Origin: Ciceribacter ferrooxidans | GTDB lineage: Bacteria > Pseudomonadota > Alphaproteobacteria > Rhizobiales > Rhizobiaceae | Assembly: GCF_004137355.1 (NCBI RefSeq) | Contig: NZ_SDVB01000380.1 | Location: forward strand, 186,001 to 250,000 | Reading direction: 5' to 3' | Length of the DNA stretch: 64,000 nucleotides | Shown here: one piece after another, positions 33,971 to 42,111 of the stretch | Layout: every line of letters starts with the position of its first letter | Position numbering within the stretch: position 1 is the first letter of the stretch | Notes under the pieces: generated by a model | Seen by the model: only the letters and a program-made list of their open reading frames with translations | The model's database searches: none | Told to the model about the DNA's origin: nothing | Program-made: the position numbers and the translations under genes

Positions 33971-34864
33971 TCAGGCGGAGACGTATTTCCGCCAATCGTG
34001 CTCTTCCCTGAAGCCGAGCACCTCGCGGATCTTGCGATTGGAGATCGGTGCTTCGAAGCCCTCGATCGTGCGGGTGTGGGGCGTGCCGGGCGCCCAGCGC
34101 TTCAGGAACTCGGCAGTCGGCTCGTTCGCCGTGATCGTGTCGTTGACGGCGTTGAAGACCTGATGGCCGAGCCCGTCCTTTTCCACGCACAGATGCACGA
34201 TCTGGCCGAGGTCGCGGGCGTCGATGTAGCTCCAGGCATTGCGCTTGCGCGACGGCGGATCGGCGATGAAGGCCGGGAAGCGGTCGTATTCGTGCGGCTC
34301 GATGACGTTGCCGATCCGCAGCGCGTAGATGTCTGCGCCGGAGCGCATCGCAAACGCGCGGGCGGTCTTCTCGTTGACCACCTTGGAGAGGCCGTAGCTG
34401 TCCATCGGATCGATGTCGTAGTCCTCCTCCAGCGGGAACTGATGGAAGTCCTTGTCGCCTTCCGCGAAGCAGACCCCGTAGGTGGTCTCGCTGGAGGCGA
34501 TGATGATCTTGCGGATGCCGAGCTTCACCGCCGCCTCGATGACGTTGTAGGTGGAGGCGACGTTGACCAGGAAAGTCGTGTTGTCGGGCCGCATCATCAG
34601 GCGCGGCACCGCCGCGAAGTGCACCACCGCATCGACCGGCGCCGGTCCCTTGCCAGTCTCGAGGCCATCGAAGCCGAAATGCATGGAAAGCGCGTTGAAC
34701 ACCTGGCTGCCGTCGCTGACGTCGGTCAGCAGCGTATTGACGCGAGGATGGTCGAGTGGCACCAGATCAAGGTTCAGCACCTGATGGCCCTTGTCGACGA
34801 GATAGGGAACGACGTGGCGGCCGGCCTTGCCGCTGCCGCCGGTGAAGACGATGCGTTTCGTCAT
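33971..34864 (-). CDS. NAD-dependent epimerase/dehydratase family protein
   Basis: A 297-residue extended short-chain dehydrogenase with the VFTGGSGKAGRHVVPYL nucleotide loop at the N-terminus, and a YGLSK catalytic tyrosine and lysine near residue 177. It resembles the sugar-acid and D-erythronate/uronate dehydrogenase-like proteins often found with catabolic genes in rhizobia. The substrate is not evident. It lies 41 bases after the SDR gene on the same strand. Confidence 0.85.
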   Translation of the reverse strand: MTKRIVFTGGSGKAGRHVVPYLVDKGHQVLNLDLVPLDHPRVNTLLTDVSDGSQVFNALSMHFGFDGLETGKGPAPVDAVVHFAAVPRLMMRPDNTTFLVNVASTYNVIEAAVKLGIRKIIIASSETTYGVCFAEGDKDFHQFPLEEDYDIDPMDSYGLSKVVNEKTARAFAMRSGADIYALRIGNVIEPHEYDRFPAFIADPPSRKRNAWSYIDARDLGQIVHLCVEKDGLGHQVFNAVNDTITANEPTAEFLKRWAPGTPHTRTIEGFEAPISNRKIREVLGFREEHDWRKYVSA

Positions 34865-34905
34865 TGGATTTCCTCCGGATATGTGTCTTGCGTGTCTAGG
34901 GTCGG

Positions 34906-35688
34906 TCAGGGCATCAGCTGGCCGCCGTTCACCTCGAGCGTCTGGCCGATGATGTAACCGGACAGGGTCTTCGAGGCGAGGAACAGATAGGCGCCGACGC
35001 AGTCTTCGGGCGTGCCGAAACGCTTTTGCGGTACGGTGGCGAGCTGGGCTTCCAGCTGCTGGGCGGTCGAATACCGCTCGTGGAAGGGTGTCAGGATGAC
35101 GCCCGGCGCCACTGCGTTCACACGGATGTCGTAGGCGATCAGTTCCTTTGCCATGCCGCGGGTGACATTGGCGACGAAGGCCTTGGCCGAGCCGTAGATG
35201 CCGGCGCCGCCGCTCGCACCGTTGCGGGCGGCAATCGACGTCGTGTTGATGATGAAGCCGCCGCCCTGCTTCTTCAGGTGCGGAATGGCGGCCGTAGAGG
35301 CGGCGAGCACGGAGCGGGCATTGAGGTCCATCACCGCGTCGTAATGCGCGTCGGTCATCTCCTCGTAGCTCAGGCGCGCGACCATGCCGCCGGCATTGTT
35401 GACGAGACCGTCCAGCCGCCCGAAGGCGTTGGCGGCCTCATCGACGATGCGTGCGATCTCGCCGGAACGGGTGGCGTCGGCCTGCAGCAGCTTCGCCTTT
35501 CCGCCGGCCGCGGCGATCTCCCCGGCGAGTTTTTCGGCCGCGTCGACGCTCGCGTGGTAGTGAAGCCCGACCATCGCTCCCTGCGCCGCGAAGGCCCGGG
35601 CGAGTGCCGCGCCGATGCCGGTCGAGGCTCCGGTGATGAGGACGGCCCTGCCGGCGAGATCGGGAATGACGAGGGCTGGCGCGGTCAT
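34906..35688 (-). CDS. SDR family oxidoreductase
   Basis: The 260-residue classical short-chain dehydrogenase has TGASTGIGAALA for cofactor binding, NNAGG, the catalytic serine in INTTSIAARNG and YGSAK for the tyrosine and lysine, and ends SGYIIGQTLEVNGGQLMP. It is of the 3-oxoacyl-ACP reductase-like type, often acting on sugar acids or catabolic intermediates. The start MTAPALVIPD at 35688 is preferred over a longer frame. It is divergent from the LysR gene, its likely regulator, and precedes the epimerase gene. Confidence 0.9.
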   Translation of the reverse strand: MTAPALVIPDLAGRAVLITGASTGIGAALARAFAAQGAMVGLHYHASVDAAEKLAGEIAAAGGKAKLLQADATRSGEIARIVDEAANAFGRLDGLVNNAGGMVARLSYEEMTDAHYDAVMDLNARSVLAASTAAIPHLKKQGGGFIINTTSIAARNGASGGAGIYGSAKAFVANVTRGMAKELIAYDIRVNAVAPGVILTPFHERYSTAQQLEAQLATVPQKRFGTPEDCVGAYLFLASKTLSGYIIGQTLEVNGGQLMP

Positions 35689-35870
35689 GATGCTTGTCTC
35701 CGTTGCCAGGCGGGACGGAGAACCTCCGCCCCGCGCGCAAATGTCGATGCCGCTCGCAGAGGGGGGCTCGACGAACGGATCAGCGCGACCATGCAGATTC
35801 CTGTTTGATCCGTCCAATAGAAGATATAGATACAATTATTCTCTGAAATCGCATAATCGGGGGCGTCGCC

Positions 35871-36758
35871 ATGGAACTTCGGCAGCTGCACTATTTCGTC
35901 ACGGCGGCAAAGGTCGAGCATTTCACGGTAGCGGCCCGCCAGCTCAATATCGTGCAGTCGGCGCTGTCGAGCGCAATCAAGGCGCTCGAAGAGGAACTCG
36001 ACGCCAAGCTCTTCGTCCGCAGCACCCGCCAGGTCCGGTTGACGCCGGCGGGTCGCACGCTGCTGGAAAAGGCGCAGATCGTTCTCGATGCGGCGCAGGA
36101 AGCACGCGACAGCGTCAAGGCGGTGCAGGACGCCCGCTACGGCAAGATCGGCATAGGCACCGTGCAGGGGCTGCCGCCTTTCCTCGACCTCCCCGCGTTG
36201 CTCGCCGATTTCCACCGGCGCTATCCCGAGGTCGAGGTCCGGCTCTGCCAGGGTGGGCTGGCGCACCTGATCGACAAGCTGAGGAACGGCCTCATCGATC
36301 TCGCCTTCCTGCCGGTCGTCGATACCCCGCCCGACATCGTCACCCGCATGATCGCCTGCGAGGACCTCGTCACCGTCTGTGCGCTTGGCCATCCGCTTGC
36401 TGGTCGGACGTCGATCGATCTTGCTGAAATTGCCGGCCATGCCTTCGTCGACTTCGAACCCGACCGCGGCACGCGACGCCTGATCGACGACGCCTTCTCC
36501 GCCCGCCGTCTCGAACGGCGGACTGCCTTCGAGGTCAGCGACCTCGACAGCCTCATGGAACTCGTCGGCCACGGGCTCGGTATCGCCCTGGTGCCGGAAA
36601 CCGTCGCCGCTGCGTGGCAAGGGGAGATCCATGTCGCGGAGATCGCGGACGCGGAAATCTGCTGGGAGCTGGTCGTCGCCTCGCCTGCGAAGTCCGCCGA
36701 CGGTGCGGGCGGCGGCGCCCCCGGCAGGTTTCTGGAGCTGCTTCCGGAGGTGGAGTGA
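35871..36758 (+). CDS. LysR family transcriptional regulator
   Basis: The 295-residue protein opens MELRQLHYFVTAAKVEHFTV with the helix-turn-helix AARQLNIVQSALSSAIKALE, and has a C-terminal substrate-binding domain of the LysR type from about residue 92. LysR proteins usually act on a divergent gene, here the SDR/epimerase pair across 182 bases. It is the last core gene before the tRNA-flanked island. Confidence 0.93.
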   Translation: MELRQLHYFVTAAKVEHFTVAARQLNIVQSALSSAIKALEEELDAKLFVRSTRQVRLTPAGRTLLEKAQIVLDAAQEARDSVKAVQDARYGKIGIGTVQGLPPFLDLPALLADFHRRYPEVEVRLCQGGLAHLIDKLRNGLIDLAFLPVVDTPPDIVTRMIACEDLVTVCALGHPLAGRTSIDLAEIAGHAFVDFEPDRGTRRLIDDAFSARRLERRTAFEVSDLDSLMELVGHGLGIALVPETVAAAWQGEIHVAEIADAEICWELVVASPAKSADGAGGGAPGRFLELLPEVE

Positions 36759-36805
36759 GGCCGGGACGGGACTGATTCGCAGCTCGTTCGAGGCGTCCGG
36801 CGAAA

Positions 36806-36840
36806 CGAAAAAGGGCTCGCCGATATTTCGGCAAGCCCTT
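36806..36840 (-). terminator. Terminator behind the displaced tRNA-Val 3' fragment
   Basis: On the minus strand a 13-bp stem with one mismatch (AAGGGCTTGCCGA and its partner), loop AATA, is followed by TTTTTCGTTTCG. It sits 14 bases downstream of the displaced tRNA CCA end, so it is probably the terminator that served the tRNA gene before the island inserted. Confidence 0.8.
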
Positions 36841-36853
36841 GATCTGAATAGGG

Positions 36854-36899
36854 ATGGTGGGCGTGACAAGGATCGAACTTGTGACCCCTACGATGTCAA
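36854..36899 (-). repeat. Left attachment repeat (displaced 3' half of tRNA-Val)
   Basis: This 46-bp stretch repeats 53699-53744 with three mismatches, at 36870, 36875 and 36880. It covers the tRNA-Val(GAC) sequence from the anticodon loop to the CCA end. The similarity stops at the anticodon loop, where the 5' half is missing, so it is not a functional tRNA. It marks the left end of an element that integrated into the tRNA gene. Confidence 0.9.
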
Positions 36900-37176
36900 G
36901 GCCCCAGAACCTAAAGAAATCTATGGCCGGGGGTTAGCACATGTTACCAGTCCTTGCTACGCTTGATGTTGTATTTTCAAGCAAAAATTACCCGCTACGT
37001 GTCGGTAGCGTGTCAGTGTCGTGTTTCCTGGAGGATCGCCCATCGTCACATCTTGGAAGATTGCCGTCGTTCAATCTGACGGGCCAGCATCCAATAAGCT
37101 CTTACAATACGTCCACACCAGCCCAGCGTTATTGTTCTCGTGCCGTGCTATCAATACCTTCAGGAGCGTATCGTAG

Positions 37177-37947
37177 ATGCCCAACAACCTGAAAGGTGCG
37201 GCAGCAAAGCTAGCTAAGCTGGTGGAGGAACACGCCGACCATGAGCTTGAAGGCTTCAAGTGGCTGGTGTTCAACCGCGAGGTTGTCGCAAAAGCCCTTG
37301 GCGTCACAGAGAAAACAATCGGGAGGGTGATCAAAAATCCAGTGTTCCACCACATCACCCGCAACATTGAAATCGACGGTAAGCCTAAGAAGGCCATTCT
37401 CTTGAAGCTGGGTGCCGAGCTTTGCGAGACGGACCATGTGTTCAAGCTCCGCGCCATCTGGGCAAAGGGCTTGATCGCTTTCAACAACATGCTGGCCACT
37501 GACCTGACCATGAAGGTCATGTTTTTCAAGCAAGCTGGCATGGACAAGAAATTCTATGAACGGCTCATGGCCCGCATTGCTGCCGCCGAGGAAGGTGGGA
37601 AGGACTTGGCAAAGTTGAAGGCCGGGGAGAAAGTCTCTTTATGGGTCCCCCGGTCACACATGGGACAGTTGCGTGGCGTCTATCAGAAGCTAGGCGATGA
37701 TGCCTTCAACGTCGCCGCGCACCTTGTCACGTTCGATGGCTGGACCCGGTTCGCAAGCTACTTGAAGACAGCCGGGCGGAACGAGCGTCACTACCATTTT
37801 CCATTCCCCGGCGCGATCAAGGACAATCCCGACATTGCCCTGCAAACTTATCTCGACATGCTTCAGGAGGCAGGCCAGATCGACCCGGAAGAAAGTGCTC
37901 AGCTGCTTGCCAAGATCGAGCTTCTAAAACCCAAATCAGCCGATTGA
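37177..37947 (+). CDS. Hypothetical island protein with HTH-like segment
   Basis: This 256-residue protein is not recognised. Residues 30-50 (FNREVVAKALGVTEKTIGRV) look like a helix-turn-helix in which the protein picks a site and contacts DNA, followed by a basic VIKNPVFHHITRNIEIDGKP stretch resembling a wing. The C-terminal 150 residues are helical and charged, without a known motif. AGGAG lies 10 bases before the ATG. It sits at the left end of the island, directly before a long inverted repeat, so a role as replication or transfer initiator or as regulator of that repeat is possible but unproven. Confidence 0.7.
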   Translation: MPNNLKGAAAKLAKLVEEHADHELEGFKWLVFNREVVAKALGVTEKTIGRVIKNPVFHHITRNIEIDGKPKKAILLKLGAELCETDHVFKLRAIWAKGLIAFNNMLATDLTMKVMFFKQAGMDKKFYERLMARIAAAEEGGKDLAKLKAGEKVSLWVPRSHMGQLRGVYQKLGDDAFNVAAHLVTFDGWTRFASYLKTAGRNERHYHFPFPGAIKDNPDIALQTYLDMLQEAGQIDPEESAQLLAKIELLKPKSAD

Positions 37948-38263
37948 CCGAAAATGTCCTTTTGTCTTGTCCCCTGTATAGAAATTAAGAATTCATATCC
38001 TTCCTATTAATACCAGGGGGACAGAGAAAAGGACATATAGGAAGGATCGTGTCGCTTGCGCTCCACGCCCTTCCATTTCGGGAGAGATAGAATTGTTCTC
38101 AAAAGAGAGATCGTAGGACATGAACGCGGGCGCACGCGACCCGGACGCCTCATTTGGCAGAAAACCATCCCATGATCTGATGGAAATCTATTTATCTAAT
38201 TGTTTTAATTGTGTTATTTCTGAAATCTGCATGCAAGGATACCTCACATAAGGAGGTAACTGC
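37948..38263. repeat. Gene-less stretch with long imperfect inverted repeat
   Basis: No gene is seen in these 316 bases. A 23-bp imperfect inverted repeat has arms at 37954-37976 and 38014-38036, sharing ATGTCCTTTT and GTCCCC cores, around a 37-base AT-rich spacer. A second repeat overlaps it: TATCCTTCCTAT at 37996-38007 and ATAGGAAGGAT at 38037-38047. Such a structure could form a cruciform or an RNA hairpin. It begins 7 bases after the stop of the 256-aa gene. Confidence 0.6.
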
Positions 38264-38821
38264 TTGAAGAACACTATTTTCAGCGTCGGGCATTCCAATC
38301 TTGCCTGGGAACATTTCCGGTCGTTAATCGAGGCTCCCGACGTCGGCGTCGTGCTGGATGTCCGATCCACTCCTCGATCTCGCCTGCATCACTTCAACAA
38401 GCCGGAGCTGCGCTATCGACTGAATTCCATCGGCGTTTCCTACCTGCATCTGGGCGACCAACTCGGGGGCCGTCCAGCCAGTGGTGCCGCCGACTACGAG
38501 ACGATGGCAGCTACAGCTCCTTTCCTCGACGGAATTGCCCAGGTGCTGGAGATCGCTGGCAGGTGCCGCCCGGCGCTCATGTGCGCCGAGCACGAGGCTC
38601 TCGAATGCCACCGCTGCTTGCTTGTTGCCCGGCATCTGGTCGAGCGTCATGGTGTGCACGTCGTCCACATCCAACGAGATGGCAAGATCGAGCCCCACGA
38701 GGACACGGAAGATCGATTGTTAGCGAAGTGGGGCGGCGGTGGCGATCTCTTCCGTAGCCGCGCCGAACGTCTCGCTGTGGCGTATCGGTTGCAGGCACGC
38801 AAGATGGGGGTGGGTAAATGA
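38264..38821 (+). CDS. DUF488 domain protein
   Basis: The 185-residue protein shows the DUF488 signature: TIFSVGHSNLAWEHFRSLI, VVLDVRSTPRSR, HFNKPELRYRL, YLHLGDQLGGRP and a CAEHEALECHRCLLVARHL block with conserved cysteines and histidines. The family's biochemical role is not established; members are common on islands and near DNA-modifying genes. The start is a TTG at 38264 supported by AGGAGGT 6 bases upstream. Its stop overlaps the ATG of the recombinase gene by 4 bases, so the two are translated together. Confidence 0.85.
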   Translation: MKNTIFSVGHSNLAWEHFRSLIEAPDVGVVLDVRSTPRSRLHHFNKPELRYRLNSIGVSYLHLGDQLGGRPASGAADYETMAATAPFLDGIAQVLEIAGRCRPALMCAEHEALECHRCLLVARHLVERHGVHVVHIQRDGKIEPHEDTEDRLLAKWGGGGDLFRSRAERLAVAYRLQARKMGVGK

Positions 38822-39972
38822 AATTCGACCGTTTCACGCCAGTCTTCTCAAAAGATGATGTCGCAGCTCCGGCAGACACTTACGACGACGGCAGCCGCGT
38901 AGCATGTCATGACGGTGAAGCCAGCCGACACAGCGAAATCGACCATTCTGTAAAATCCGACATGATGGCTTCATCAGGTGGAAAAACGGGCGGCGATAAA
39001 ATTGCAATTAATTGCACAGCCCGGCCTTTGGATGAACCTTGTGCAATTAATTGCAATTTCGCGGATCAGCCGCTCCAAGGGCTTTCCACGCCCGTTCGCG
39101 ATTTCGTATCCTCATCTATCGCCCCGGCCACAAAACGCGCCTATGCCGCCGATCTGGCAACCTATGCGGCATCCGGGAGGAAAATCCCTTCCTCCCCACA
39201 GGACATTGCCGAATTCCTTGCCGAGAAAGCCGATGTCTACGCCGTAGCCACACTCCAGCGGCACCTTGCTGCGCTCGCAAAAGTGCATCGTGCAATCGGC
39301 GCTCGTGATCCGGTAAAGTCCGAGCTGGTCGCATCCACGATGCGCGGCATCCGCCGGACATTCGGTGTTGCCCAGCGGCAAGCGAAGGCGCTGCTGCGCG
39401 ACGATCTGTTCGCGACACTCGACAAGCTCGGCGAGCGACCGAAGGATGTCCGGGATCGGGCACTGCTTCTTCTCGGCTTCGCCACCGCCATGCGTCGATC
39501 AGAGCTTGCCGCACTCGATGTGGCCGACGTGGAATTCATCGCCAAGGGGATGTTCGTCACCATCCGCCGCTCGAAAACCGATCAGGAGGCGCAAGGACGC
39601 ACCATTGCGGTTCCGTTCGGACGAACCCGCCATTGCCCCGTGACTGCTCTGAAGGACTGGTTGGAGCTGGCCGAGCGTCGGGAGGGGCCGATCTTCGTCT
39701 ACATCGACAAACACGGAAATCTCAGTAGTTGGCGAATTTCTGGCGGGGGTGTGGGCCATGTCGTCAAGGCCCGTATAGCGGCAGCAGGATATGATCCCGC
39801 GCTGTTCTCGGGCCATTCGCTGCGGGCGGGCTTTGCGACCTCAGCGGCGCAAGCTGGGGCATCCACCTACAAGATCAGACAGGTGACGGGCCATCGATCC
39901 GAGGCCAGTCTTGCGCGTTATATCAGGGACGCCGACCTGTTCGCCGACAATGCTGTCGCCCGAATGCTGTAG
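38818..39972 (+). CDS. Tyrosine recombinase, XerC/D-like (second island recombinase)
   Basis: The 384-residue protein has an unconserved N-terminal extension (residues 1-80), a core-binding SAM-like domain (about 85-190, PATKRAYAADLATYAASGRK), and a catalytic domain with Arg in TAMRRSELAAL, the HSLRAG box, and the nucleophile in SLARYIRDADLF. It belongs to a different group from the tRNA integrase at the right end. Two inverted 20-bp sites lie inside its own coding region (residues about 61-81, encoding AINC twice). It is coupled to the DUF488 gene. Confidence 0.88.
   Translation: MKFDRFTPVFSKDDVAAPADTYDDGSRVACHDGEASRHSEIDHSVKSDMMASSGGKTGGDKIAINCTARPLDEPCAINCNFADQPLQGLSTPVRDFVSSSIAPATKRAYAADLATYAASGRKIPSSPQDIAEFLAEKADVYAVATLQRHLAALAKVHRAIGARDPVKSELVASTMRGIRRTFGVAQRQAKALLRDDLFATLDKLGERPKDVRDRALLLLGFATAMRRSELAALDVADVEFIAKGMFVTIRRSKTDQEAQGRTIAVPFGRTRHCPVTALKDWLELAERREGPIFVYIDKHGNLSSWRISGGGVGHVVKARIAAAGYDPALFSGHSLRAGFATSAAQAGASTYKIRQVTGHRSEASLARYIRDADLFADNAVARML
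38999..39059. repeat. Inverted pair of 20-bp sites with palindromic core TGCAATTAATTGCA
   Basis: A 20-bp sequence at 38999-39018 recurs exactly, inverted, at 39040-39059, with 21 bases between. Each contains the perfect 14-bp palindrome TGCAATTAATTGCA (39003-39016 and 39042-39055). The third copy in the window is at 51499-51512. The pair lies in the coding sequence of the second recombinase, and looks like a recombinase-binding or operator site. Confidence 0.75.
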
Positions 39973-39977
39973 TACAT

Positions 39978-40313
39978 TCACTTGCCACGCCGACTGAGTG
40001 CCCTGATCTGCTCAATCGCCAGTTCCAGGTCAGCATCGGACAGGCCCCGAGCAATTGACTGGAACTCTTCGAGAAGCTGCGCTTTTCGTCTGGGCAGGGT
40101 GGTTTCCTCAAAATCGAACAGACTTTTGAGAGGGATGTCGAGTGCCTGACATAGCAGTTCGATGGTGGTGAAGTTCGGCAGGCTTCTGCCGCGCTCAAGG
40201 TTGGATAAGGCATCGACCGAACGACCCATCCGTGCGGCCAGTTCGTCCTGGGTCAGCTTCTTCTCTTTACGGATTGCCTTGAGCCGGAGGCCCAACCTCG
40301 TCTTGGTGTCCAT
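39978..40313 (-). CDS. XRE family transcriptional regulator
   Basis: The 111-residue protein carries a Cro/CI-type HTH at its N-terminus: LGLRLKAIRKEKKLTQDELA, then ARMGRSVDALSNLERGRSLP. The remainder is a short helical tail (LSDADLELAIEQIRALSRR). The ATG at 40313 was preferred to a TTG at 40346. It is divergent from the secreted protein gene and converges on the recombinase gene. An inverted repeat touches its start codon, suggesting autoregulation. Confidence 0.85.
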   Translation of the reverse strand: MDTKTRLGLRLKAIRKEKKLTQDELAARMGRSVDALSNLERGRSLPNFTTIELLCQALDIPLKSLFDFEETTLPRRKAQLLEEFQSIARGLSDADLELAIEQIRALSRRGK

Positions 40314-40315
40314 GA

Positions 40316-40335
40316 CCCGTAGTGAAATACGGGTT
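40316..40335. promoter_or_regulatory. Operator-like inverted repeat before the XRE gene
   Basis: ACCCGTA, six bases, TACGGGT: a perfect 7-bp inverted repeat placed two bases upstream of the XRE start codon. A related sequence, ACCCGGATAGTTATACG, occurs at 40376-40392, nearer the divergent gene. Binding of the XRE protein to both is a reasonable inference. Confidence 0.5.
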
Positions 40336-40436
40336 GAAAGCTGCAAACCGATCTTAATACGAAAGCAAATGTAAACCCGGATAGTTATACGATTTATGGC
40401 AAAGAAACCGACTAAACCATGTGCGAGGCGACTACG

Positions 40437-41105
40437 ATGAAAACATTGGCCGTGACCCTGCTGGCGACAGTCGCGATGATTGGCGCGGCACAGGCCGACG
40501 ACATGGACGTCTACCAGACCTGCTGGGCGGAGGCATCGACCGCCGTGCTGGACAGCAAGGGCATCTCTGAAGAGACCCTGAAGGAAGCGGTGCTCAACGC
40601 GGACGGCATGTGCGAGTACCAGAGGATCAACGTCATGGCGTCGGGGCAGTCGCCCAAGGAGATGCGCGAATACATGGAGGTCCAGCTCTACAGAGCCAAT
40701 CCCGTGCCGGAGACCGAGGTGGCGGCGGTCAGCCCATCCATGAAACCATACGAGGCTCCCAGCTACACGCCGAAGGGAGAGTTCAACTTGTTCAATGTCG
40801 GGACCGGTTTCCTTTGTACGTTTCCGACCGACGTGGATAATGCACGCCAGTTGGTGGAGAGCGGACGCTTGGAACTGGTCGCCCAGATCGGGGGCTGTGT
40901 GGCCTTCGACAAGACGATTGAGGTCGAAGAGGTGGACAGGTTCGGCTGGACCCGCAAAGTTCGCTACATCAGCCCCGAAGGCAAGATGATCACCGCCTTC
41001 ACGAGCGAGCGCACATTCAAGACGAGAAGCGAATGGACGCTGCGAGCCTGCCAGCGCGTCGGCAACGAATGGTCCGGCTGCCTCGACGCAGTGTACAAGA
41101 ATTGA
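40437..41105 (+). CDS. Hypothetical secreted protein
   Basis: The 222-residue product has a clear signal peptide, MKTLAVTLLATVAMIGAAQA, with cleavage expected after AQA. The mature part has several cysteines (in YQTCWAEA, GMCEYQ, FLCTFP, GGCVAF, RACQRV, SGCLDA) that could form disulfides in the periplasm. No domain is recognised. An in-frame ATG six codons earlier lacks a better ribosome site. It is divergent from the XRE gene and probably controlled by it. Confidence 0.75.
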   Translation: MKTLAVTLLATVAMIGAAQADDMDVYQTCWAEASTAVLDSKGISEETLKEAVLNADGMCEYQRINVMASGQSPKEMREYMEVQLYRANPVPETEVAAVSPSMKPYEAPSYTPKGEFNLFNVGTGFLCTFPTDVDNARQLVESGRLELVAQIGGCVAFDKTIEVEEVDRFGWTRKVRYISPEGKMITAFTSERTFKTRSEWTLRACQRVGNEWSGCLDAVYKN

Positions 41106-41172
41106 TCTCCGCTGCGGGAATTACCTATTATCAGCTGCTAACGGCGCGATAAAACTGCTCCCTGCTGCGGGT

Positions 41173-41934
41173 TCAGTGGATCGTCCAGCCCTGACTACGG
41201 ACCGTCTTGAAGGTAACGAAACTGTCGAAGAGCGGCGTCTTGCGGTAGCGGCGGTCATAAATGCTGCCACATTGCTCTGTATCTGGATGCAGCTCGATCA
41301 TTCCCAGCCACGTTAGCGGGCGCATGAGGCGGGACAGAAGATAATAGCAGGCATCCTCGACCGGGCTGAACCGATAGTTGGTGATGAGGTCGAGCGGCAG
41401 GCACCAGCCCGCCAGCTCCGTCATCGGCACCCAGTCATCGAGCCGGTTCTGGATCACCCCGAGGAAATGCACGAAATCAGCGTCATCGTGGTCGATGGGG
41501 AACCGTTCGTAGCCGAGAAAGTCGTAGCCGGTGAAAAAGGTGTCGAACAGTTCAGCCTGTAATGCGCCGTGGTCGCCGATCATCGCCTTGCCCGCCTTTG
41601 TCGGCAGCGCCTTGCCTTTGTAGCGGCGGATCAGCCGTGCGCTGACCAGAAGCTCGTGCATGACGGCAAGGGGTGGGAAGTCCTGCTCGTTCAGCACCTT
41701 GTTGACGACATAGAGCTGCTCCGCCTCATAGCCGGGCTAGCGGAAATCCTCCGCCGCCCAGGTGACGAACTTGCGATTGAACGCACCGGATTTGGTGAGC
41801 GTGATGCCGCCATCCTCACTGGCTCGGCCAAGCACCTTCATGGCATTGATGCACATCGGGCTTCCCGACAGGTCGGACGCGCCAAGGCTCTCGTTGAGCA
41901 TGATGAAGGGCGCGATCCTCGATGGTCGTATCAT
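41173..41934 (-). pseudogene. Hypothetical gene interrupted by an in-frame TAG
   Basis: Two open pieces, 41934-41737 and 41736-41173, are in the same frame and separated by one TAG at 41737-41739. Joined, they give about 253 residues with NESLGASDLSGSPMCINAMK near the start, and FDTFFTGYDFLGYERFPIDH and FSPVEDACYYLLSRLMRPLT later. The sequence around the stop (AAEDFR, stop, PGYEAEQLY) suggests a tryptophan codon turned into TAG. The family is not recognised. It may be a recent nonsense mutation or a sequencing error. Confidence 0.65.
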
Positions 41935-42111
41935 GGGTGGCAATGATCCTGCTTATTCCGGCCTGCACCATAGGAGGTTTCTCTGCTGGCGAAAGTCAGC
42001 GTCGCATAGTGGTCTGTTCAAACGGCTAATGTCGGAGCCGAAAATACCACGTTGATGCTGGACAAATGTTTACGGCCTCGTGCAATGATTGCGGCCACGG
42101 GGGCGGATATG

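Noticed and set aside
36854-36930. A second tRNA-Val gene
   Set aside because: Only the 3' half is present; the acceptor 5' strand, D arm and anticodon 5' stem are missing, so it is an attachment remnant.
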